Part shown: in pieces, positions 11,720 through 23,039 of the stretch
How positions within the stretch are numbered: the first letter of the stretch is position 1
How the letters are laid out: every line of letters begins with the position of its first letter
From: Neurospora tetraspora
Taxonomy: Eukaryota > Ascomycota > Sordariomycetes > Sordariales > Sordariaceae
Assembly (NCBI RefSeq): GCF_033439725.1
Contig: NW_026944390.1
Location: forward strand, 248,001 to 312,000
Direction: 5' to 3'
Length of the DNA stretch: 64,000 bases
The notes under the pieces: model-generated
The model's database searches: none
The model's input: the letters and a program-made list of their open reading frames with translations, nothing else
What the model was told of the DNA's origin: nothing
Translations under genes and position numbers: made by a program

Positions 11720-12353
11720 ATGGCTTCAGAAACACAACAACCACGCTGGCGAATCGCCGTCGGCTGCGATGTCAGTAATCTTCTCAAGTTACTAACTCTG
11801 TCGCTTTCCTCCCTCCAGCTCCAGAGAAGAACCACCGCTAACACTCCCTCCCCAACCCTCACAGGACGCCGGCATCAACTACAAAAACAAAATCAAATCC
11901 GACTTCTCCTCCGACCCTCGCGTCGCTTCCGTCACGGACGTTGGCGTCGCCCACGACTCCAAAGACAAGTCCACCGCCTACCCACACATCGCCGCCGCAG
12001 CCGCCAAGCTGGTCGCCTCGGGCGAATGCGACCGCGCCCTGCTCATCTGCGGTACGGGACTGGGAGTAGCCATCGCGGCCAACAAGATTAAGGGCATCCG
12101 GGCGGTTACGGCACATGATAGTTTTTCCGTGGAGAGAGCCGTGTTGAGCAATAATGCCCAGGTGCTGTGTATGGGTGAACGGGTGGTCGGTCTGGAATTG
12201 GCGAGGAGGCTGGCGAAGGAGTGGTTGGGATATGTCTTTGATGAGAAGAGTGCTAGTGCGGAGAAGGTGAGGGCTATTCATGAGTATGAGGGGGAGGAGG
12301 GGGGTGTGGGAGGGGATGATGAGAAAGAGGCGGAGGGGGTGAAGGGGTGTTAA
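11720..12353 (+). CDS. RpiB/LacAB-type sugar-phosphate isomerase
   Basis: Two exons, 11720-11770 and 11865-12353, separated by a 94-nt intron (GTCAGT...CACAG, with GCTAACACT as likely branch site), encode 179 residues. The RpiB fold markers are IAVGCDDAG (12-20), a YPHIA segment (56-60), CGTGLG (79-84) with Cys79 at the place of the E. coli RpiB catalytic cysteine, AHD (100-102) and [14 protein letters not shown] (113-126). RpiB relatives isomerise ribose 5-phosphate, but in erythritol pathways the homologue (bacterial EryI, yeast EYI2) turns D-erythrulose 4-phosphate into D-erythrose 4-phosphate. The pairing here with a DAK-type kinase favours that role. The last 30 residues are a Gly/Glu/Asp-rich tail outside the conserved domain. 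The intron is supported because it joins the two halves of the IAVGCD-DAG motif exactly. Confidence 0.9.
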
Positions 12354-12866
12354 TTGGACTGGACATTTTTCTTTTCTTTTTTGTTTGGGAAGCCTTTTCT
12401 CTCTCTGGTCATGGATTTGGGTAGGTGGGTATTTGATTACAGTTTGCAAGTTTGTTTGATAACACGAACGGTGGAATGGTTACAACTTACAACAAGACGA
12501 AAGCCAAGATGATGTTGTTTCGACTCTTGTCTTCCTCTGTTTCCGTCTGAATGCAATGTCAATCCGTTCTCCATTCTCCATCTCCACACGAGTCCAGACT
12601 CCAGAGTCCAGATCTGCCATGTTAAATCGTGGGGAAAACCTGGGGAAAGCCCCTGGCCCTGGCAGATTTAGAATCCTGTGTCATGTTCTGATCCGGATAT
12701 CGTAACCCGACCCACCCCCAAACCAAATGGTGACCAAGAGGTGACCAAGAGGTGACCAAGAGGTGACCAAGAGGTGACCATGTGGGCTCGGGTGTCATTC
12801 ACCCGAAGCTTAGAGGTGACGCTAGCACGTACGCCAAGAGTATCGTGACATCTGCAAAGCGACCAC
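12354..12866. other. Intergenic region before the retroelement
   Basis: The 3' flank of the RpiB-like gene, including a stretch with repeated GAGTCCAGA units near 12590-12612 and the tandem repeat listed separately. The last five bases, ACCAC (12862-12866), are the left copy of the target duplication of the inserted element. No gene is seen. Confidence 0.6.
12729..12780 (+). repeat. 11-bp tandem repeat (GGTGACCAAGA), about 4.7 copies
   Basis: Four full and one partial unit of GGTGACCAAGA follow without interruption, the last running into GGTGACCATG. It is non-coding and sits 86 bp before the retroelement. Confidence 0.95.
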
Positions 12867-13031
12867 TGTGATATTACTGGTAATAATCGATATGGGGTTC
12901 AACGTGGCTTGATTGTGTATATATGTATAAGACTGGCTCTACAGACTCGAAGCTCTAGCATCTGGATAAATCCCGCATATCCCAGCCCAACTAGGCACGT
13001 GCACGCCCAGTAGATCCCCTAGCCTTTGATA
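12867..13031 (-). repeat. LTR of the copia-type fossil (3' LTR in element orientation)
   Basis: This 165-bp terminal repeat starts with TGTGATATTAC on the plus strand and is preceded by ACCAC. It is far less AT-rich than the interior, consistent with RIP acting poorly on very short duplications. Confidence 0.9.
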
Positions 13032-16000
13032 TACCTCCTTAAATTTGGTGTACAAATTACGCTAGATCTACCTAAATATACCCTAAATTACCCTAAAATC
13101 ATCCTAAAACTAACTAAAAATAATATTATTCCTAAATTACATCCTCGTTACAGTAGCTTTTAAACTTTCACTCGTAAGAATCTTACTTTATTATATTTAT
13201 TATTATATTTACCGATTCATTACCCAAATCTTCTTTTATAGAATCCTTTATACCCTTTAGGCGGCCTATAGTGATATTTCTGCTATTAAACTTTTGTAAT
13301 TAAATTTGTAGCCGCTATAACTCTACGAATCCTAACTACTCTATAGATTTCAAATATATTACAAGAAGGAGGCTCTTTGTAAGGCTATCCGCAATCTGCT
13401 CCTTAGTAGGCATATAGACTACGTCTATTAACTTCCACTCTTATGCTTACTTTAACTAATATTTATATATATTAATATACTTAAATTTAGTTACGAGCCG
13501 AATTCTCTCCTTTATAATAAATTATATTATTTATTTATTATTGTAGCCTATAAGCGTAGCCTTTTTTTTTTCGAATCCTAAAGTAAATTCGTTAAAGAAA
13601 TAGCGGGCGTAGATTACCTATTTAATTCTTTAATTAAAGGATAATAACTTAACCTCTATAAATAAAGTTATAATTATATTTTATTATTACCACGCTAATT
13701 GATAGTAGCGCCTAATGATTTAAGTACGAATATTTACAAACTCTTTTAATTAAAAGAATTATTTATAAATAAGGAGTTAATTATAATATAGAAATCTTAA
13801 TAGATTTTACTACTTAATTAAAAAATATAATTTTAAATTATTAGAAAGTAAAAGAATATTCTATTTATAACCGTATAATACGTTAGACTAGGGTTTAAAT
13901 TAAATCGAACGAATCTAGAGACTAGGAAGGCTATATTTACTCGCAATGTAATAGTAATATAGAAAATCGAACCGATTTTAATTTAATATATATAAATCTC
14001 GTACTGGGCTATACTATTTTAATAAAGTAAGAATTCTTCCTTAATTATAAATATAAAATATAATTTCTTTATATATTTAACCTTTTTTATAATGTTTTAA
14101 ATATAATTGTATTATAATAACTAAATTAATTTCTTTTTTCGGTCTTAAATAATTTTAATACTTAAAAACTATTTTAATAACTCTCTACCTATTAATTAAT
14201 ACTTCCTCTCCATAGCGGCTACTACTTCCTTAATTATAGCGATCTTTTTATTCCTATATTTATAAATAATAATAATATTATTAATGTAGAAGAAAAAAAA
14301 TATATTATTTTTAACTAGGATATTAAATTCTATAAGAAGAAGGTTTATACTTATAATTACGAAGGTTTTAATAAATTCTTACTACTAAAGGAGGGGAGAT
14401 ATCCGTAGACTATATAGCGCGTATAGTAATTAAAATATTTAACCTTTTTTAATATATTTAAAGAGAATCCTTATAAAGACTACCTTATCGAATACGGTAT
14501 TAATAAAGGTATTCATTACGTTATACTAAATTAAATTAAAATTAAAGTAAGCGGCTATAGCTATTAGGATACGGAACGACCTAATAGCCAGAATCGCTAC
14601 GTATGTTTTACATATGCCATCTTTAAATTGCTAATCCCTACGTATAACTAAACGTACTTTATATTTAAGAAACCAGCCATTTTAATCGAATTTGTAAATA
14701 TATACCCATATCGAACCGAATATTTCGTTATCTCCTACTTCCTTAATAATAATTTATTTCTAAAGCTTCTTATCTTTATATTCGTCTAGGTATTCCTTCT
14801 CTATTGCTTTAAAGAATTCTCTAAAGGGGGAAAAATTAAAATTATTATAATATTTTAGAAGAGGTAGAAAATTAATTCGATAGAAGGTCTTTAATATACC
14901 TTTTTCTTTATAATAATTAATAATCTCCTTCATTATTTTTAATTTAAAATTATAATCAGGATCAATATCGATACTCCTTTCTCTTATTTCCTCTAAGAAG
15001 GTTTAATTTACGACTTTATTTCCTTAAAATCCTACCAATCGATTGCCCTTTATAAATAAAAACGACGCGGCTTAATAAAAATATTAATCTATAATTAGTT
15101 TTAAATTTTCGTTAGAATAAAAGAAATGAATTACTAAAAACGCGGCTAGGCTTTTAAAAAATATAAGAAAATAGTCCTCTTTTTTATCCTTTAAATTTCA
15201 AATTATATTCTATAAATCTAATGACAATTATAAGGGCGGCAATAGCAAAAGTTCTAAAAATCCTTATAGTATTTCTAGACCTATTTACAATTATATTTCT
15301 AATATTTACGAGATTTCTAAAGATTTAAACTATATTTATAATTCTAAAGACCCTAATTCCTCCTCTTCTCCTAATATATTCTCGGTTTCGATAAGAAAAT
15401 TTTAAATAATAGGGCTAAGAATTCTATTATTTACAATAGGCATAGCTTCAACCTACAAGACGTTTACTTACACAATATCTATTTAATAAAAATCTTTTAA
15501 TTATATAGCCAACTCTTTAAGGGAGATATTAAGGGTGTTATAAAGTTCTTTAACGTTACTACTAAGAAAGACCTTATCTTCATTAAATATAATATTTTGT
15601 ATAATAATAATAGAATTAGTAGAAGGATTCTAAATCCTATAAATATTTATTAACTAATATCTAACCAAATAGCCGACCCAAGTATAGTCCTTAAGCTTTA
15701 TCAACTTATTCTATTCTTTTATAGTTTCTATTATAAGAATAAAGGCCTTATAAGTATATACTTTAAAATATATAATAGTAGGGAAGGGGTCTAATAAAGG
15801 AACAATACTATCTCTAAATTAATAATACGTTTGGAATCAATTTTAAAGAAATTTCTAATAATATTCCGCCTTAGGGATTAAATTATATAAATATACAACT
15901 ACTCTAATAATCTCTATCTACAGTTCGTAAGGAAGATTTACACCTAATTGTATTGCTATACCCTTACTTTTAATTACACCCCTTGAACGCTTTGCGCTGC

Positions 16001-16829
16001 TGTTTTAAACTTACATATAAAGCGCTAAAGGCTCGATACTAATTCCTTTTATAATAAATTAAATAGTAATCTTCTTATTACTAATTATTTTATTATTACA
16101 TTCGACTACCCGAAATACAATTTAATATTAAGTTTATAACCTTATATAGAGGGATTCTAAATATATAATAATAAATTCGGCTTCTCTATTACCTAAATAA
16201 TATACTTAAACGAATTTAGACTACCGGTCTATAACTACTATTAAATTTAAATACTTTTAGCTCTCTACTTTCACTTCCTTATAAAAAAAGAAATTAATAA
16301 CTAATTATAACTTAAGGCCCTCTAAGTAATTACAAACTTCTCTACGCACTTAACGCTTCAATTTAGTCTTAGTATATAATTTGTAATATACTATATCCAG
16401 TCCTTTAAATCGTACGCCATACTTTTACTCTATTAATTTAACTAAAATCTCAGGTCCTAAGTAGCTAAATCGAAAATGTCAACGAAGGGGCTTACCCTTT
16501 TAAAATTTCCGCTTAATATAATTTATATATTATATAAAAAAAGATTTATTAATACTATTCTATAAAAGGATATATTCTAAAATAAATTACTTATATTTAA
16601 AAAGGATATAATAAATAAAAGAATCCGTAAAGCGGGAGTGCAAATAGTTATTCTTATAATCCTAATAGATTTATTCATCCTCGAATTATTTCAAGGAAAC
16701 GAAGTTACAAGCCATACCTAGTACTAAAACGATATTAGGGAACTAGAGCTCTCTATCTCCGTCGTCGTCCTAGATTATAATTATAATAATACCATACCCC
16801 TCTATAAAAATCCGCTTATTTCCTGCCTA

Positions 16830-17210
16830 TATATTATGGGGCGAGGTACTATTGGGGGTAGGGTAAGATATGCGTTGTTATGCAAAGGGGAGGAAAGGAA
16901 GGTGTGCGTAGAGGACTAGCTATATAGGCGGGAGCCCTAGTTAGACTAGTCCGTATACGCGTATATATACAATTGTATGTAACTGTTGTGTATATGGCTA
17001 GTGCGTATATAGCTCTAGGCTATAGCATTAGCTCTGGGCATAGTATATAAGGTAGATAGTGTAGTGTAAGAATGTTATAGGCTAGCTCTGTAATACTATA
17101 TATAATTATTAGTATTTAAAAGGGTAAAATCTTCGAAGCGAGTAACCTTATTAAAAATATATATTATTGTACTTAAATCGAAGATTGCAAAATCTCTCAG
17201 TAAGTATACA
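16830..17210. mobile_element. Possible solo LTR nested in the copia-type fossil
   Basis: A patch of about 380 bp inside the element is clearly less AT-rich than its surroundings. It includes TGTTATGCAAAGGGGAGGA (16876), repeated GTATATAG steps and an end around CTCTCAGTAAGTATACA (17210). The TG start and CA end and the composition break suggest an LTR of another family inserted later. No matching copy or target duplication is visible in this window, so this stays tentative. Confidence 0.35.
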
Positions 17211-18555
17211 ACGCTACATTTCGCTATAAGTACTAAAAAACTACTCTTACCTACCTAGCGACTATAGAATTAATTATTTTAATCCTTATCATCCTACTAC
17301 GTTCGCAAACAATTAATAACCTCTTCGAATATTTTATCCTTCTTTAAATTCGCGTACGTACGCTTTTTAATAATAAAATTTTTAATCCAATTTTTATAGG
17401 CTAACTATAACTTAGTATAATAATATTTATTCAAATTATAACCCGGCTATTTATAAAGCTTATATAAGAATCGATGTAATCGTTTACTTACTAGTAAGGA
17501 CGAGGAGGAGGTACGCTTATTTTTATTAATATTCTTCTTAAATTTACCGTTTTTACTTATAACTTCTCTCCATTCCTCTACTTCCGAGCTAAAATTTTAT
17601 TTATTATTAAAAGCGTTCTCTTTAATGGGTTTACTACCTAACGTAATTACGAATGTAATACCCTTAAATAAGGGGGCGCAACCCTTTCCTTAAATAATAT
17701 TCGCTATTATTACTTCATGAAAATCCTTAGCCACAATACGGAAAAAGATTTTAAAATTAAAATTTCTCTTAATCTCTTTATTATACTAGAATTAGTAACT
17801 ATTTACCTAAGTAGTGTAAAGATTCGACCTTATAATTATATAGAATTCTAGGAATTATAAGTTTGGCTTATCTACTCTAATAATTCCTCTAATAATATAG
17901 AGGGCTATAGCCGCCTCCTAATAAAAAATTTAATTATACTAATTATAGTTAATTCAATTAAGGGGCTTGAAAATATTAATAAATTTAATTCGGGCGAGCT
18001 TCTTTACCTTATAATTGTTATAAGCGGTAGATTTACTAAAATTATTATACTATTTATATAGATTAATACATTTAGTAAAATTAGTTTCCCAGTAATTATT
18101 TCTAACGGTTTTAAATATCTAGCGATTTAACGTAATCTTCTTCGTACCTAAATTAAAAAAAGTCTTAACTTCTACACGCTAATCTGATTTCTTAATTATA
18201 TAATTATAGTAATCGCGCTTATAATAGAAGCTGTAAAGTTTAGCGGTAATAAATAGGGCAACCTCTCTATCCTTTTTAATTTTTTTAGTTTTTCTAGCAG
18301 GAACTTCCCCTTAATAATTAGCGATATTGGGTTTTATTAATTCGGTTAGCTAAGGAACGCGGTTATTTAGGTTGATATACTTCTAGAAACCTAGGTCCTA
18401 GGCTATAGAAATAAAGGTATTTTCCCAAGCCGGTTAGTCCTTAGGGCTATTGAGGGCAACGCTATTGATTTTAGTTGTAAATATTATTAGTAGTCGTTTA
18501 ATCGGATATTGTTGTTGGCAATAGCTTCAACAGTCGAATTAATAAGACTCTTAAT

Positions 18556-18720
18556 TATAATATTATTAGTAATAATCGATATAGGGTTCAACGTGGCTTG
18601 ATTGTGTGTGTGTGTGTAAGATTGGCTCTGTAGACTCGAAGCTCTGGCATCTGGATAAATCCCGCATATCCCAGCCCAACTGGGCACGTGCACGCCCAGT
18701 GGATCCCCTGGCCTCTGACA
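18556..18720 (-). repeat. LTR of the copia-type fossil (5' LTR in element orientation)
   Basis: This 165-bp terminal repeat ends TCTGACA on the plus strand and is followed by ACCAC. It contains a short (GT)n run near 18605-18618. It is the partner of 12867-13031. Confidence 0.9.
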
Positions 18721-18725
18721 ACCAC

Positions 18726-19294
18726 GAGCTAGACATTTTGTTTGTTGCGAAGTGGATCGTGGGGGTTGTACAGTTGCTGTCGATCCCCAGGATTTTTGTA
18801 ATAATTAGACTTGACCGAGAAAGGGCATCCGCTCGGTTGGGGATGATGCAAACGACTTTGAAGAATGTCGGCGGACGACGGGGGAAAGGTGATGTCGCAA
18901 TGAATTTACCCCGAAAGGAGATGGGTCAGAGACGGGTAACGGGTGCGCTTATCCGCGGGGTAAGAAAGGATCAGGTTAGCTTCTAAACAAACAGTGTTCC
19001 TTTCCTCGGATTGTCATCAACTTTTGCCAAGACAACAAACTGTGTTTCTTGTCAGTTATCGTCGGTATCGAGACCAGACCGAGATCGAAGCGGTAGCAAA
19101 TAGTGTGCGGCGACGATTCTCTGCACCGAAAGAATCACAGACAAAACGAATTCAAAACCTCTCCATCAGCTTAGGACCCGTCAATCCTCTCTAACCATAC
19201 CCAAGTCCTATCGCCAAACCTCCACACCAACAACCATCACAAACTTCAACAACAACACACCTTTACAGGAGAAGTCAAGCAAGAATCTGCGACC
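18726..19294 (+). promoter_or_regulatory. Upstream region of the TIM-like gene
   Basis: These 569 bp lie between the element's target duplication and the TIM-like start codon. The composition is normal, with no sign of RIP spreading out of the element. The final 100 bases are a CAACAACAACAC-type leader. Before the insertion the whole spacer between the RpiB-like and TIM-like genes would have been about 1.08 kb. Confidence 0.45.
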
Positions 19295-20206
19295 ATGTCC
19301 TCCCCACCACCTTGCCGTCAGCGCCGGCGTCTAGTAGGCGTCTCAACAAAAATGTACTTCTCCCACGCCCGCACCACCAAATTCATCACCTCCTTCCTCG
19401 ACCTCATGCAGCACCACACCTCCTCCACAACAACCGAGCAGTCCAACAGCAACCTGGCTGCTGCCGCCCTCGCCTCCAAAATCGACATCTTTATAATCCC
19501 CGACCACCTCTCTTTGCAGTCTGCCATCAACTGCACCGCCAACCACCCACCGAGTCAGTTTTCCCCAGCTGATGGTCCAAAAATCCTATTCGGCGCGCAA
19601 AACTGTCACTGGGAGGATCATGGTGCGTTCACAGGGGAGGTATCCCCCGCTGTTCTGGCAGAGATCGGGTGTAGCGTCGTCGAACTCAACCACGCCGAAC
19701 GGCGCCGCTACTTTGGCGAAACCGATGCCACCACGGCAAAAAAAGCTCAAGCGGTCATAAGAAACGGGATGATCCCCATCCTCTGCGTCGGCGAGGGTTC
19801 TCCTGGTGAGGTACCGACACCTGGCAAAACAAGTCGAGAGGCGGCGGAGAAGGAGGTGGTCGGCCAGGTGGAGAGGTGTCTAGAGGGTGTTGACCCAACC
19901 AAAGAAGTTTGGTTAGCATATGAACCCGTTTGGGCTATTGGTGCGAAGGAACCGGCGGGAGTGGAACATGTGAGCGGGGTGGTGAGGGCTATACGAAGAA
20001 GTGCAGTGGTGAATGGGAGGGAGGAAAGGGGCGGGATGACGAGGATTTTGTATGGAGGGAGTGCGGGGCCGGGGTTGTTTGGACGACTGAAAGAGGAAGA
20101 TGGAGTGGATGGGTTGTTTTTGGGGAGGTTTGGGCATGAGGAGGGACAATTTTGGAAGACGGTTCGTGAGGTTGCTGAGGTTGAGTGGGAGGGGGAGGTG
20201 AGGTGA
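19295..20206 (+). CDS. Triosephosphate-isomerase-like, probable erythrulose-phosphate isomerase
   Basis: An intronless protein of 303 residues with a complete TIM-barrel signature set: VSTKMYF with the substrate-binding Lys19, LNHAERRRYFGE with catalytic His133, AYEPVWAIGA with catalytic Glu210 and the phosphate loop, and YGGSAGPG (253-260). It differs from housekeeping TIM (about 250 residues): the usual Asn before the Lys is absent, GHSERR is NHAERR, the final phosphate motif is GLFLGRFG, and a Ser/Thr-rich insert lies near residues 41-53. Divergent TIM paralogues in erythritol pathways (bacterial EryH/LerI, yeast EYI1) isomerise L-erythrulose 1-phosphate to D-erythrulose 4-phosphate. The DAK-type kinase and RpiB-like neighbours support that role. 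It could still be a plain TIM paralogue. Confidence 0.88.
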   Translation: MSSPPPCRQRRRLVGVSTKMYFSHARTTKFITSFLDLMQHHTSSTTTEQSNSNLAAAALASKIDIFIIPDHLSLQSAINCTANHPPSQFSPADGPKILFGAQNCHWEDHGAFTGEVSPAVLAEIGCSVVELNHAERRRYFGETDATTAKKAQAVIRNGMIPILCVGEGSPGEVPTPGKTSREAAEKEVVGQVERCLEGVDPTKEVWLAYEPVWAIGAKEPAGVEHVSGVVRAIRRSAVVNGREERGGMTRILYGGSAGPGLFGRLKEEDGVDGLFLGRFGHEEGQFWKTVREVAEVEWEGEVR

Positions 20207-21568
20207 GTTGTTGTTGGTTTGTGGCTGCACGAAGAGAGACAACTGGTGATGGGTGTGTTGTGATGGACATTGTGGATTGCAAAGGGGAGTAAACTGCTTG
20301 TGGTTGAAGATTGAAACATTTTCGGAGGTCGCCAACAAAAGTGTACGAGCAGCCCTCTTCACCAGGATGTTGAGCGTCTATAGTCTCTATAATCACGAGT
20401 CTATGATGAACCAATACCGCCCTCCAAACCTTCGTGATACAAAGTGAGAAAGAGGGTAGTGAGACAAGAAAAAAAGAGAAACATAATCATCAAGCCCAAG
20501 TGTGAGCCCAGAAGGTCTCGGCCTGTCGATAGCCGTCCACTAGTATACAGTCGAATGAGCGTAATAAACCTGAAAACATGCGGACAATGGAAAGTAGAAA
20601 ACGAAAGGAAGGCATACCATGAAAATTTAAGAGTAAACTCCCAGTTATCCCCCAAAAAGAGAAATGATTTTTAAACACCAAACAGTATGTATAAAAGAAA
20701 GTGTTGTACCTTGCTCACACTCCGTGCCTCCACATCATCCCATCAAGAGGTACATCTGTTAAACCATGTTAGTGTTTCCGAGCCTGGTCTAGCTGTTGCA
20801 TAGCGTCATGTAGCAGCACTACTTTTGCGGTGCTAGATTGGGTGGGTGTCAGTCAGCGGGCCGCTCTTGCAGGTCTCCCGTCTACAATTGAAAGCCTCAT
20901 CCCTGACACTTCATTTGGGCGAGAACCTCTTCGGCCACTTTGATCATCGATGGGAGACGAACAAGAACAATTCAACCTCAACCTGGAATCAAGACAGTAT
21001 AGAAACAACATACTAACAAGGACACAAAGATCCCAATCATTGAGCTGCGACATTATGTCGCCAATTGATTACAAGTTCTCCTCTTGCAGTTCGGGAGTGA
21101 GACGCTGGTGATAGCACGTCGTTGTTTGCATTCAACCTAATCCGGCGACAAGAACGAACCGTTTTGAGCAAGGCCGGGATTCCCCTCCATTGCGGGCAAA
21201 CAACGACAACGATGACGATGATTAAAAAGAACGGAGTCAAAACAATGGCAGGTGATCCAGGAGCAGAATCTCCGGGGTAACGGGAACCTTCTTGGCCCCT
21301 CAGGCGCGCTCCTTCTTAGTCGTGACGTCAACTGCATCATTCTCCAAAGCTTGAGGTGAATCTGAAAGCAAACGCGCAGCAACGAAATGCGCAGCTGGGC
21401 TGTGCTTGTGCTGAATGGATGACGATGACGTTGGGTGACATGACAAACAAATAAATATTTACTCCAGTCACCTCCTCTTCAAGACTTGAACCAACCACCA
21501 CAAGCCCAAGTCGTCACATCAAGACAGCAACATCCAACAGACCAACTCACACATCCCAATCCTCCACC
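20207..21568. other. Intergenic region, no gene seen
   Basis: These 1362 bp lie between two plus-strand genes. CAAATAAATATTTACTCC (about 21448-21465) is a TATA-like element some 100 bp before the NmrA-like ATG, followed by a CCTCCTCTTC pyrimidine stretch and an ACCA-rich leader. I found no RNA gene or protein in the rest. Confidence 0.45.
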
Positions 21569-22631
21569 ATGACTCGCAACTTATGCATCAGCGCCATCGA
21601 CGGCCAGACCGGCTTCCTCATCGCCGAGCTACTCCTCAAGGAGGGCAAGTTCGCCAAGCAAATCAACAGCATCACCGGCCTGGCTCTCAACCCGTCCAAC
21701 CCCAAGTGCAAGGAGCTCGAGTCGCTCGGAGCCAAGATCGTCCCGCACCACCCGGGCCGCGAGCGCCAGATGGTCAAGACCCTCAAGGAGGTCGGCTGTG
21801 ACACCATCTGCGTGATCCCTCCCGCCCACAAGGACAAGGTCGACATCACCATCGAGCTGTGCGAGGCCGCCAAGAAGGCCGGCGTCCAGAACGTGCTGCT
21901 CATCTCTGCTGCCGGCTGCGACTACGCCGAGAGGGACAAGCAGCCCCGTCTGCGCGAGTTCATTGACATTGAGAACATCGTCTTGAGCTCCAAAGGCGAC
22001 CCTAGCGTCGAGCTGGGCCACTCGCCCTGCGTCATTCGCGCTGGTTTCTACGCCGAGAACCTGCTTCTGTACACTCAGCAAGCGCAGTTGGAGGGTACCC
22101 TCCCCTTGCCCATTGGCGAGAACCACAAGTTTGCTCCCGTTGCTCTGGGTGATATCGCCCACGTCGCTGCTCACGTCCTCGCTGGTAAGGGCAAGCATGG
22201 CTTCGATGATCGCCACCGCGGCCAGATGATGGTTGTTACTGGTCCCATGCTTTGCGCTGGAAAGGAGTTGGCTGAGGCTGCTAGCCAGGCTGTTGGTCAG
22301 AAGATGGAGTTTGAGAACATCTCTGAGTGCGTCTTTCCCTCTTGCTTGTGCCCTCAAAACACCTTGTGCTTGATTACTAACACTAACGAAAATCAAACAC
22401 AGACGCGAGGCCAAGAGAGTCCTCCATGCCCAGGCCGACATCGACGACTCCGAGAAGGAGTATCTCCTCGAGTACTACAGCTTGGTCCGCGAGGGCAAGA
22501 CCAACTACGTCGCCACCACGGCCTTCCACGACGTTACCGGCGAGCAGCCTACCCAGCCTTCCGAGTTCTTCCGCATGTACAGCCATGAGCTGCGCCCCAA
22601 GAAGAAGGTCAAGACTGATAACTCTGCTTAA
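21569..22631 (+). CDS. NmrA-like NAD(P)-binding protein
   Basis: Exons 21569-22326 and 22403-22631 are joined across a 76-nt intron (GTGCGT...CACAG, branch ACTAAC near 22378-22386) and encode 328 residues. The N-terminus AIDGQTGFLIAELLL is a Rossmann-type dinucleotide loop as in atypical short-chain reductases of the NmrA/HSCARG type. CVIPPAHKDKV (about 82-92), VLLISAAGCDYAERD and the IRAGFYAENLL segment are usual in this family. No Tyr-x-x-x-Lys catalytic pair is obvious, so it is more likely a redox sensor or regulator, or an isoflavone-reductase-like enzyme, than a polyol dehydrogenase. It follows the tetrose genes in the same direction but lies 1.36 kb away, so membership of that cluster is open. 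Confidence 0.85.
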
Positions 22632-23039
22632 ACCCGATTTCTTCTGTCTTTGTCTTGACACCATTTTGATTTCGATTGTGTAATCGCTGGAGCATGGAGT
22701 TTGGGCATCAGGCTTGAAGGGACACAAAGAGGTTCTGGATCGGATCGACAAAACGGGACGGACTGTGATGAATCTGTTATGGGGATATGGCGGACTACAC
22801 GTAGATGTAAACAGATGCCTGTTGAAATCTTGAGGTAGTCTAGTCAATTGCAGAGCAGTCATCACGAACAAAACTTGATGAACTCCGCTCAGAAATATGT
22901 TCCCGAGATCTGTATTAGTGATTGTGACAAAACCAGACTAACTTGTTTTCCTATCTTTTTTATCGTTATCAGATTAAAAAGGCCATACCCATGAAGCAAC
23001 AGATAACAATCACACCCTTTCACTCACCTCCTCTAAATT
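22632..23039. other. Convergent intergenic region
   Basis: These 408 bp hold the 3' ends of the NmrA-like gene and of the first member of the unknown family. Nothing else is seen. Confidence 0.5.

Larger units (their letters stand above)
12867..18720 (-). mobile_element. Ty1/copia-type LTR retroelement fossil
   Basis: An element of 5854 bp with both ends clear. Two 165-bp LTRs (12867-13031 and 18556-18720) are direct repeats differing only by transitions at about a tenth of positions. Five bases, ACCAC, flank the whole as a perfect target duplication (12862-12866 and 18721-18725). Just inside the left LTR the minus strand reads AAGGAGGTA, a polypurine tract, so the element points leftwards. 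Faint resemblance to the copia reverse transcriptase core on the minus strand near 14.2-14.3 kb, towards the element's 3' end, fits the copia gene order, but the family call rests on that weak trace and on size. The interior is heavily RIP-altered with very many breaks and is certainly dead. RIP makes an LTR-divergence age meaningless. Confidence 0.85.

Noticed and set aside
21569-22631. The NmrA-like gene as the missing erythritol dehydrogenase of the cluster
   Set aside because: It is an atypical reductase-fold protein without a visible Tyr-x-x-x-Lys pair, and is more likely a sensor or a different reductase.
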